Positions 9,371-17,715 of a stretch of 22,426 nt of DNA are shown here, piece after piece. Below the pieces are notes generated by a model. That model was not told where the DNA came from and did not search any database. It was given only the letters and a program-made list of their open reading frames with translations. Position 1 is the first letter of the stretch; each line of letters begins with the position of its first letter. Position numbers and translations under genes: made by a program. Source of the stretch: Trichosporon coremiiforme (lineage: Eukaryota; Basidiomycota; Tremellomycetes; Trichosporonales; Trichosporonaceae). Location: NCBI GenBank assembly GCA_039545355.1, contig BCJJ01000095.1:1-22426 (forward strand), written 5' to 3'.

Positions 9371-10052
9371 ATCGGCTATCTGCACGACAGGGAGGGCAGT
9401 TGAATGGACTGTGTAAGCCGAGGTGGTGTGGAGCGGTGCAACCTGTGCAGTGCTGGGTGTGTGGCGATGATTACGGCGTGGTGGAGCGGGTGGCCAGGTA
9501 TGAGAACAAACGGTGGATGGGCGTGCATCGGCCGGCAAGTCAGGGGCCCGGCTTATATATCGTGCTCGTGTCGGTCGAGCGAGACGTTGACAAACCTTGC
9601 TGCACTGGGATGCGTGCCGTGTTGCCAGCCAAGGTACGATTCAAGACACGGTCCCCCACTCCGACGAGTCCAAAACGCTGGCAACGCACCGCGACAAGCC
9701 CAATCGATGCGCGTGGCGTGCCGTCCAAAGGAGCGACAAACGCTGGTCTGGTGCACAGGTGAAACTGGAATTTACATAATCTTCTTCTACTGTGTCATGT
9801 TTCCAGCGGCCAGAGCGGCGCCGGCGGGCGGGTGGAGGCAGTACATGGCAATACCCACAGGCCGCTGCGCCGGCGGCCAAAGGCACCACAGGGTTAAGTC
9901 GGCATTATGCTGTCGTGCGTCAGGTCGCGTGTTCCTAGCATCGTTCCGGAAAGTACGCATGATGGCTGTCCATTCCGATAATCGTGTCGGTCGATGCCTC
10001 AGAGCGGCAAGCCGCACTCACGCACTCGCGACCTACACGTTCGACTGCTCGG
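9371..10052. other. Spacer between array members 3 and 4
   Basis: Contains the promoter of member 3. Open frames of 60-220 codons on the plus strand overlap each other and have no domain or splice support. Confidence 0.45.
9553..9559 (-). promoter_or_regulatory. TATA box of array member 3
   Basis: TATATAA on the minus strand, about 185 nt upstream of the ATG at 9370. The motif is strong; the distance is long but within fungal range. Confidence 0.45.
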
Positions 10053-10299
10053 TCACATCCTCTTGAACGGCCGGTAGCAGTATGAGCACGCGATCTTGCC
10101 GGTGGCTGTTCGCACGCGCTGGCACTTCACTGCCGCCGTCAGCTGATCCCTTTCACCCGATGAGGTATTTGAACTAACAGCCACGGTTGTCGCCATGCGG
10201 ATCTCCTGCACAAGGGGGTCCGTCTCTCTTGAAGGGGTTCTTGCCCTTGGAGATAGTCTGTCCATACGGCTTGGGTGCTTCAAACGTGTGCTGAGACAT
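10053..10299 (-). CDS. Small Cys-motif peptide, array member 4 (65 aa, 2 exons)
   Basis: Exons 10299-10179 and 10129-10053 flank a 49-nt intron (GTTAGT, branch CAGCTGAC, acceptor GGCAG) in phase 1 after a Gly codon, as in members 2 and 3. Exon 1 (40 codons) ends NPFKRDGPPCAGDPHGDNRG; exon 2 encodes LKCQRVRTATGKIACSYCYR and then PFKRM. Spacing is C-x12-C-x11-C-x2-C. The unspliced frame would stop right after the donor (CGTGGCTGTTAG), giving a 41 aa peptide ending in Cys, so intron retention would remove the motif. GTTAGT donors are also inferred elsewhere in the window. The leader upstream is CT-rich without a clear TATA. Function unknown; divergence from members 2 and 3 is large, so kinship rests on intron position, Cys pattern and location. 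Confidence 0.6.
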
Positions 10300-10727
10300 G
10301 TCGCTCGGTGGTAGGAAAGGGGTCGAAGTAGAGGCTAAGAGGATAGGAGCGTGATGGAGCTGGAGGGATCGGGGGATACTTTTCAATGAGGGAGGATGGT
10401 CGTCGAACCAGACTGATGGTACGGCTGAGAATCTCAAAGTCTTCGGTGGTATCTGGAAGTCGCGAGGCAGAAAGACTCGAAGGTCATGTTTGTACAGCAT
10501 CCTAAAGCGCGCGTCGTGTTTGGATCTCGAGGAAGCAATCGGCCCGTGCGGCTTCTTTTCGCACTCAGTCGATCGATGAGATCTTCTTCATGCAGCGCTC
10601 GGCACCCAATATGCCCCCCAGGCCCCCAGGAACCGGTCAAAGCGTTGGGCATCCCGTACAGCTTTTTCCCTCACATAGTCTACAACAAGTTGGGAGCCTC
10701 GGGCACATGTTCCGCAGTACGCATCAT
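10300..10727. other. Promoter of array member 4 and 3' flank of the TatD-type gene
   Basis: About 430 bp. The minus strand just upstream of 10299 is CT-rich, typical of a fungal 5' leader. No further family member was found here. Confidence 0.45.
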
Positions 10728-11764
10728 CTATGCCCGACCTGGCCAGAACACCTTCATCGAGTTGTCGAAGGCTGCTTGAGCCACGGTTTCAACGCTCTCG
10801 CCCTTGACACCAGCAACGACGCTGGCGACAATGACGACGTCACTCGGTTCTTGCCGCCCTTTAGCGCCCTTTCCTTCCTGGAACTTCTCCGGTTTCACCT
10901 TCTCCACCGGTAACGTCTTGGGGACGTACTTGTGGCTGGCATGAGTGGTCGTGATAGAGCACCACGGAGCGTCGGTCTCAAGCATCAGCCTGTCGAGGGG
11001 AATAGCCTTGACTACTTGCAGGTTCTCCTCGGTCTTCATGCTGCACCCGTTGACGCCGATGTAAAGACCCATGTCCAGGAGCTGCTGCATCTCATCCACC
11101 GTGCCCGTGAAGCTGTGCACGACGCCACCAGGCCAAGTCGAGTCAAAGCCAGCCTCCTTCAGAAGTCGAACGAGATCCGCATGGGCCTCCGGATGCCGGT
11201 CGTGCAGGAACATCGGCAGGCTGTACTTCTTGGACAGCTGCAACAGGGGAGGCAGATGCTTCAGCTGCGTCTCCTTGTCAGAGAACTTGAGCCGGTCGTA
11301 GTCTACCAGGTCAGCTGGGCATTTCGCACCGCTACCCACCGAGTCCAATCTCTCCCAGGGAGACAATGCGTTTCGATCCGTCAGGGCCAAGATCCGACTC
11401 GATGAACGCCTCAAGGTCGGCGAAATACTTGTCGGCACCACCCGGATACTTGTCGATCTCGGATGTGGACGTCGGGTGACATCCCGCGGTCGTGTAAGAG
11501 TCTGACTGTCAGCCCATGCTTACATCCTCTAGCTCACCAAACTTCTTGGCGAGATCGAGAACCAACTTGGACTCCTCAAGGCTCGTCCCGGTGAGCAACA
11601 TGCGCTCCACTCCGTTGTCGTGAGCGCGCTGAACCACGGCAGCCAGGTCATCCTCGTGTTTCCGCTTGCCGTGGTACTGGCCACGGAACATGGGATCTCC
11701 CAAGTTCACAGCGATGTCTGACGTTAGAACCGTGGGACACCCTTATCTCACCGATGAACTTCAT
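10728..11764 (-). CDS. TatD-family metal-dependent nuclease, TATDN1 type (309 aa, 4 exons)
   Basis: Exons are 11764-11752, 11717-11538, 11501-11340 and 11302-10728, with introns of 34, 36 and 37 nt, each with a CTRAC branch point; joined length is exactly 310 codons. The first exon is only 13 nt. The protein begins MKFIDIAVNLGDPMFRGQYH, the N-terminus of the eukaryotic TATDN1 subgroup, where the bacterial HxH motif is replaced by D-x-x-x-N. Further TIM-barrel metal and catalytic motifs are GEIGLDYDR (Glu115), FLHDR (His152), VVHSFTG (His181) and LETDAPWC (Asp229). It ends near KVFW, usual for the family. Members are Mg-dependent 3'-5' exonucleases linked to DNA repair and apoptotic DNA breakdown; that role here is inferred. 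It shares a divergent promoter with SYF1. Confidence 0.95.
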
Positions 11765-12119
11765 GGTAGTCGGAGGTGGCGTCCTTCGGGCCGCTTGATT
11801 CAGGGCGCGTGAAAGAGAAGCTGTACGCAGCAGTTTGGCAGTGTTTTTCGAATCTAGACTCTATACGTCTATAACGTTAGTCGAGCGTGTGTCTACAATC
11901 TCTCGTCCTGTCGAAGTGCAGTGCCGGTTGTCGTGAAGAGGTCCGAAATGGGATGATTTCACCGTAGAGGCGCCCGAAGTAGGTGGACCACCTCCACCAA
12001 GGAGTTATCCCCGTATCTCCGCACCAGTGGCGGGCTATATGTTGAGTTCGCGTTCTCGACAACAATCGGTCTACTGCATCATATACCCCGTCCACTACGA
12101 CCCAAAATCGAGTGCGGCG
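11765..12119. promoter_or_regulatory. Divergent promoter between the TatD-type gene and SYF1
   Basis: 355 bp separate the two start codons (11764 minus, 12120 plus), so both promoters and 5' leaders must lie here. No canonical TATA box is visible, as expected for housekeeping genes. Confidence 0.6.
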
Positions 12120-15100
12120 ATGGCGTCTCTTATCGACGAACTGTCGGGGCGGTTCCCCTTGACGGCGCCAATCCCCACTCCCGCCACCCACCCCCAACTC
12201 ATCCGCACCGAAGACCTGGCGACCGAGGAGGACCTCTTGCACAACCCCGAGAACCTGCGTCAATGGCTCCAGCATATCAACCACATCAAGAGCCGCATCT
12301 CGGCTGCGCTCCCGCCGAGGAACCACGACCCGTCTCCGGAAGAGAAGATCCTCGGCCCGCTCGCCTCCCAGGTCGCCCGTGATGGACTGCAGGAGCTTAC
12401 GATGGTCTACGAGCGCGCTCTCGCCGTGTTCCCCACCTCGTACAAGCTCTGGAAGTCCTACATCCTCACTCGGCAGAGCTTTGTCCTTGGTGATCTCACG
12501 GAGGATGCCAAGGCTGCGCGTGCGAAGCAGGCGAAGCGTGGCGCGGCCTACAAGACGAACGTCAAGGAGAATCTCGATGACGCCGAGGACTGCAACGAGT
12601 GGGAGCGGAGTCTGGATGGCGTCGTTGGCTACGAGGAATGGCGTTCCCTGTTCGCTACGGGGGAACGCATGCTCTCGTGGCTGTCACACCTCCCTGTCCC
12701 GTGGATGCTCCACCTTTCCATGGTACTCCACCCCAACTGCCCGCCGACATTCAAGCGGACCTACGCCCGGCGGACATTCGACCGCGCTCTCCGAACACTC
12801 CCTCCGTCTCTCCACGGCCGAATCTGGGGTCTCTACCTTTACTGGGCTGAGCAGATTGGCGGAGAAGCTGGAGAACGTGTCTGGCGCCGATTCCTCAAGG
12901 TCGACTCGAGCCTCACCGAGCGTCACATCGCCTACCTTCTCGAATCCGACACTCCCCGACCTCTTGCTGCGGCAAAGTACCTGCTGTCCATTGCCCGCCG
13001 AGCACAGCACAACCTGTACTCGTCGCTCGAGGGCAAGTCGCCGTATCAGCTGTTCATCGACTTCCTGGAGCTTGTCGAGAAGTACGCCGACGAGGTGGGA
13101 ATGGACGAGGAGCAGACGCTGGAGCTGCAGGCGACGCAGAAGGCGGTCGAGGGAGCAATCGAAGGAGCCGACGGTGAGCCGGCTGCACCCGGGGAGGAGC
13201 CGGCCAGTGTCGAGGGGCGTCTGATGAGGATCGCCGGACCGCCAGTGCCCGCGCACCCCCAGGCGCGGCTAGTCAAGCCGCCGACTGCCATCGGAGGCGG
13301 CTCAGGCTCAACGGCGTCAGAGCTGCCCTACGACGAGGACACTGATCCGGCGAACGACCGGCCACTTGATGTCGAGGGTGTTGTGAAGCGCGACGGACTC
13401 GAGGTCTACCATGACCAGGCTGGACGGTTATGGACTGGACTGGCGACGTACTGGATCCGACGGGGAGAGCTCGACCGCGCGACGCAGACTTTCGAGGATG
13501 GTCTTAAGGAGGTTGTCACCGTCCGTGACTTTACGCAGATCTTCGACGCCTACGCCGAGTTCTCCGAGACGATGGTGTCGACGCTGATGGACGCGCTCGC
13601 CGACGAGGAGAACCTGGAAGATGAAGACTTTGATGCCGAGGAGACCGAGGCGGAGCTCGACGAGCGGATGAAGGCGTTCGAGAAGCTGATGGACCGCCGA
13701 CCATTCCTTGTCAACGACGTGCTGCTTCGACGAAACCCGAACGACGTCGTGGAGTGGGAGAAGCGTGTTGCGCTGCATGGCGACGACGATGAGGCTGTCG
13801 TTGAAACCTACCTCAAGGCTATCGACACGATCAACCCGCGCAAGGCGAGCGGCCCTCTGCACCCCGTCTTCGTCAACTTTGCCAAGTTCTACGAGGAGGG
13901 CGGTTCCGTTGGACCGGACGGCGAGCACAGGAACGAGCCGGACCTCGAGGAGGCGCGCAAGATTATGGAGCGCGCGACCAAGGTTCCATTCAAGGCCGTC
14001 GACGAGCTCGCGGAGGTTTGGTGCGAGTGGGCCGAGATGGAGCTTCGCAACGAGAACTACGACGAGGCGATCCGCGTCCTGCAGCGTGCCACGACGGTGC
14101 CGAAGAACACCAAGGTCAGCTACTACAACGACACCCTGCCTCCGCAGTCGCGTCTGTTCAAGTCGCTGAAGCTGTGGTCGTTCTACTCTGACCTGGAGGA
14201 GTCGATCGGCACCGTCGAGTCGACCAAGGCGGTGTACGACAAGATCATGGAGCTCAAGATTGCGAACGCGCAGGTCATTGTCAACTACGCCATGTTCCTC
14301 GAGGAGAACAAGTACTTCGAGGAATCGTTCAAGGTGTACGAGCGCGGCATCGAGCTGTTCAACTTCCCGATCGCGTTCGAGCTGTGGAACATCTACCTGT
14401 CCAAGTTTGTGAAGCGGTACGGCGGCTCAAAGCTGGAGCGCACGCGCGACCTGTTCGAGCAGGCGCTCGAGAACTGCCCGACCAAGTTCTGCAAGCCGCT
14501 GTTCCTGATGTACGCCAAGCTGGAGGAGGAGCACGGCCTCTCGAAGCGCGCGATGGGCATCTACGACCGTGCCGCCTCGACAGTGCAGGACACAGACAAG
14601 TTCGAGATGTACACGATCTACATCGCCAAGGCGACCGCCACCTTCGGTCTCCCCGCCACGAGGCCGATCTACGAGCGCGCCATCGAGTCGCTGCCCGACA
14701 AGGAGACGGCAGTCATGTGCTGCCGCTTCGCGCAGATGGAGCGCAAGCTGGGCGAGATCGACCGCGCGCGCGCCATCTACGCGCACGCAAGCCAGTTCTG
14801 CGACCCGCGCACGTCCAAGGACTTCTGGAAGGAGTGGAACCAGTTCGAGATCGACACTGGGTCCGAGGACACGTTCCGCGAGATGCTCCGCATTCGCCGC
14901 GGCGTCCAGGCCAGCTTCAACACGGACGACTCGTACGTTGCTGCCTCGGCGCGTCTCGCCGAGGCGGGGGAGAGGACGGAGAGCCCCAGCATCCAGGAGG
15001 CGGCCGACCCGATGGCCGCCGTCGAGCGCGAAGCGACCGGAGGCGTCGGCGGCGCACCCGCCTTTGTCGCCAGCACGCTCAAGCCGCTCAAGCAGAGCGT

Positions 15101-15173
15101 GGACGTCGAGGTCGAGACGGCCGACGCCAACGCGAACCCGGACGCGATCGATATTGCCGACGACGAATTCTAG
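12120..15173 (+). CDS. SYF1: Pre-mRNA-splicing factor SYF1 (1017 aa, intronless)
   Basis: One uninterrupted frame encodes a HAT (half-a-TPR) repeat protein. The start MASLIDELSGRFPLT at 12120 fits the family better than an in-frame ATG 31 codons upstream at 12027. HAT units are visible throughout, e.g. NLRQWLQHINHIKS, LWKSYILTRQSFV, FELWNIYLSKFVKRYGG with LERTRDLFEQALENCP, and FEMYTIYIAKATATFGLP with ERAIESLPDKE. An acidic insert lies near residues 510-530 (EENLEDEDFDAEE). The C-terminus ends in DIADDEF. SYF1 (human XAB2) is a scaffold of the Prp19/NineTeen complex in the nucleus, needed for spliceosome activation, and in animals also for transcription-coupled repair. Fungal orthologues are about 850-1030 aa, so this is full length. 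It is the only long intronless gene in an intron-rich window. Confidence 0.95.
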   Translation: MASLIDELSGRFPLTAPIPTPATHPQLIRTEDLATEEDLLHNPENLRQWLQHINHIKSRISAALPPRNHDPSPEEKILGPLASQVARDGLQELTMVYERALAVFPTSYKLWKSYILTRQSFVLGDLTEDAKAARAKQAKRGAAYKTNVKENLDDAEDCNEWERSLDGVVGYEEWRSLFATGERMLSWLSHLPVPWMLHLSMVLHPNCPPTFKRTYARRTFDRALRTLPPSLHGRIWGLYLYWAEQIGGEAGERVWRRFLKVDSSLTERHIAYLLESDTPRPLAAAKYLLSIARRAQHNLYSSLEGKSPYQLFIDFLELVEKYADEVGMDEEQTLELQATQKAVEGAIEGADGEPAAPGEEPASVEGRLMRIAGPPVPAHPQARLVKPPTAIGGGSGSTASELPYDEDTDPANDRPLDVEGVVKRDGLEVYHDQAGRLWTGLATYWIRRGELDRATQTFEDGLKEVVTVRDFTQIFDAYAEFSETMVSTLMDALADEENLEDEDFDAEETEAELDERMKAFEKLMDRRPFLVNDVLLRRNPNDVVEWEKRVALHGDDDEAVVETYLKAIDTINPRKASGPLHPVFVNFAKFYEEGGSVGPDGEHRNEPDLEEARKIMERATKVPFKAVDELAEVWCEWAEMELRNENYDEAIRVLQRATTVPKNTKVSYYNDTLPPQSRLFKSLKLWSFYSDLEESIGTVESTKAVYDKIMELKIANAQVIVNYAMFLEENKYFEESFKVYERGIELFNFPIAFELWNIYLSKFVKRYGGSKLERTRDLFEQALENCPTKFCKPLFLMYAKLEEEHGLSKRAMGIYDRAASTVQDTDKFEMYTIYIAKATATFGLPATRPIYERAIESLPDKETAVMCCRFAQMERKLGEIDRARAIYAHASQFCDPRTSKDFWKEWNQFEIDTGSEDTFREMLRIRRGVQASFNTDDSYVAASARLAEAGERTESPSIQEAADPMAAVEREATGGVGGAPAFVASTLKPLKQSVDVEVETADANANPDAIDIADDEF

Positions 15174-15216
15174 AATGTGCCCAGTAGATCATAGCGATGC
15201 ATGTACTCTTACAGAT

Positions 15217-15234
15217 GGGGGGGGGGGGGGGGGG
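15217..15234 (+). repeat. Homopolymer run of 18 G
   Basis: Eighteen consecutive G, 44 nt after the SYF1 stop, in the presumed 3' UTR or convergent intergenic gap. Its length may be an assembly estimate. Confidence 0.9.
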
Positions 15235-15352
15235 CGCCCTGGATGGTAGGTGATGGCATTATACAGTTGTTAGATGGGGAAATGATACACACGCGCAACG
15301 CAGGCGTGAAAAAGGGGAGTGTAAGTGGATGAGGCAATTGTCCGTTGGGGGT

Positions 15353-16300
15353 TTAGTTCTTGTCGTACTTGTAGAGGACGGCGCGGATCTCGTCCTTCTG
15401 GAGGCCGTCAGGCTCGGCGTATGAATACGCCCGGGGCGGCGGCTTGGGGACGTTGTAGGCGTCGAGGGATTCCTTCGAGCCGTTGAGCGTCGTGTAGCCC
15501 TGCTCGTTCCAGGGAGAGACGTGCACATTCGGCCGCGTACCGGTGTACGCAGGCTGGGGGAGGTAGGGCGCCGATCGACGACGGTTCAGCAAGATCCACC
15601 AGGCGATGCAGCCGCCCGAAATCTGTAGAGTTAGCGTTTGCTACTTTAGCGTGACGTGAATCAGACAAGCGGGGAGTACGTCGTGTGTGGAGGTGTGTGG
15701 AGGTGCCCTTGGTAAATCACTGGCGTACAGCGTGCCCCGCCTGGCATGCGAAATCCAGTCCAGGAGTACCGAAGTGCCCGCTGTGCCTCCCGAGCCCGCC
15801 AGTTGGACCGTATGCGATGCGACTGGTCCAGCCCAACGCCCAGCCGGGGCTGCAGATTCCCAAGCAGCAAACGGCCCCTGGGCCAAAAACAGCACCAATC
15901 TGTGCATCGCAGGCAGACAGTGCGTGCGCAGTCGATCGCCGCCGTGTACTCCGACGACGCCTGGCCCAGTGAAGGGTTCGTCCAGGGCTGACGGTCACTC
16001 AGGTCGCGGGCGGTGACGCTTCACCGCCGAGGGCGCGCGATACAGCTAAGGCTCTCAGGCTAAGGGTCCCTTTCAAGCCCCCTCCGTGCGGCTGCGGTTT
16101 ATCCTGGGATTTCCCTCTCTTCCTTCATGTACAGCGAGTCCTGGGTTGCGCGATGGAGCTACACAAATACTCACAGCGATGAGAATCACAATGGCGACGT
16201 AGATTCCAATGCGGGTACCCTCACTCGTACGCTCCCACCACGGCTCATAGTAGTAGGGCTCGACGTCGGAGTACCGCTTCTCGATTTCAATAACAACCAT
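15353..16300 (-). CDS. Small single-pass membrane protein, RCR-like (131 aa, 2 exons)
   Basis: Exons 16300-16175 and 15622-15353 join in phase 0 across a 552-nt intron (GTGAGT, branch GCTAAC, acceptor TACAG). The start is MVVIEIEKRYSDVEPYYYEP in a good context (ATCATGG). The splice point falls inside a membrane helix: RIGIYVAIVILIA joins ISGGCIAWWILLNRRR, about 25 hydrophobic residues closed by a basic cluster. The C-terminal tail is Pro/Tyr-rich (PAYTGTRPN, PKPPPRAYSYAEPDG) and ends AVLYKYDKN. Short tyrosine/tryptophan N-terminus, one helix, RRR and a Pro/Tyr tail are the layout of the fungal RCR (resistance to Congo red) family, which affects chitin deposition and plasma-membrane protein sorting; this assignment is by layout only. 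The helix has no arginine-free alternative if the intron is retained: that product would stop early. Confidence 0.8.
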
Positions 16301-17715
16301 GATGCTTGCAGGTCGAGGTGTGCGAGATTTTCGGGGCGCTTGACGATTAAGGTCGTGGAACGTGAGGGGAGGAAGGACGACGTTCAGGCGCTGCCGGAAT
16401 GGAGAGGTCGGCGCAGTGGAAAACGGGGCAGAGTAAGGTTGTCGCTGAGAGCTTGACGAAACAAGGTGCGTCCGGGCGAGTGAGGTTTGCTGAGACGGCG
16501 ACGAGGGAAGGGAGAGACGCGGCGTGAGAATTATAGAAAGGCGCGTGTAGTCGAAACGAAGAGAATGACAGGGAGTGAGAGGCGAGGAGGAGAGGGAAAC
16601 AGGTGACGGAGGATAAGTGGGTGGAGTTGAGAGATGTAGAAGAGGAATGAAATGCAAGAATGAGATCGGAGTGGGAAGTCGCGACACCAAAAGCTGGGCA
16701 CATGACTAGCCCTGCGTGCGCTACTGCTAGCAGTCGCAGTAGGCGGCGTACACACACAAGCCCACACCCCAGAGTCCTCAGCAGCCCAAGACACCCCTGG
16801 GGAGTGCGCCAAGGCATACCAAAGTCGTTAGTCTTGCCTGTTCAGAGGGCATACCAAGCAGTTCATGCTAGCATGCTGCCGTGATGCCCTAACTTTTCAC
16901 CCTCGGATAAGGGTACAAGCAGCGCCCTCGGCCTCCCCCTCTGGTTTCCCCGTTATGCTGCTCTTACGGCCTGTAGGCAGCGACTGCAAAAAGGAACCTC
17001 AGGGGAGTAACGACGTAAGTTATGAAATCATCGGGATCATGCTTGCTTGCAAAACCCAAGGTTCAGGATAATCAGGGCAGGGTGACTCGCCGCTCGCGTG
17101 CTCGACCCTGGTTCTCTTGCTCGGATTGTCTGACTGCCAGCCAAAAATAAGCCAAGCCCCAGGCACTTCAAAGCACTGGAGAGTTTAGAAGGATGATGAC
17201 AAACCCCGTCGGTACGGCGGTTCATGCTCGTCAGGCTGGTCGCTTTCGTCCGTTTCTCGTACCCCTCGTTAGTTCTCGCATCAGCTGCACCTCAGTGGCA
17301 GCCAGGACCCCCGGTTTTCGGGTCCCACACTACGTTTCACTTCTCCTCTTGGAATGTCCTTGGCAGTGGGGCACTGCCGCTACTTCCCCCTTCGGCTGGG
17401 TTGTTGGAGCCTTCGGTTGAACACTCGGGAAGCTGATTAGAGTTGGTCTGCGTCCTCCGCCTTGTCACTTCCGAGGGCCAAGCTTGGCTTCCACGCAAAG
17501 CCGGGGTGCACCCGCATGTGTCCTGCGATTTGTCCGTTCGACTGGAATTGGCCGACCAAGTGCGAGGTTGTGGGTATTGACCGAAGGTGAAGAACCAGGC
17601 ACTGGCGAAGGCCTCAGCCCAGGTCTTTCAGTACAAGGTACATTGCTACATATCTGCTTCTTGCTACAGCGTAATGAAACACTATGGTACAGGCGGTTGA
17701 CTACGAGTCGCGGCA
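16301..17715. other. Intergenic region with CT-rich leader of the RCR-like gene
   Basis: About 1.4 kb. On the minus strand 16480-16700 is strongly pyrimidine-rich (repeated CTC/CTT), typical of 5' leaders of well-expressed fungal genes. The rest, up to the 3' end of the coiled-coil gene, has only short open frames; a 70-codon plus frame at 17224 starts with a signal-like MLVRLVAFVRF but nothing else supports it. Confidence 0.45.

Noticed and set aside
14384..15249. Long alternative plus-strand frames over the 3' part of SYF1
   Set aside because: They are shifted-frame shadows of the GC-rich SYF1 coding sequence.
17224..17436. Plus-strand 70-codon frame with a signal-peptide-like start
   Set aside because: No conserved Cys pattern, no domain and no promoter or splice evidence.
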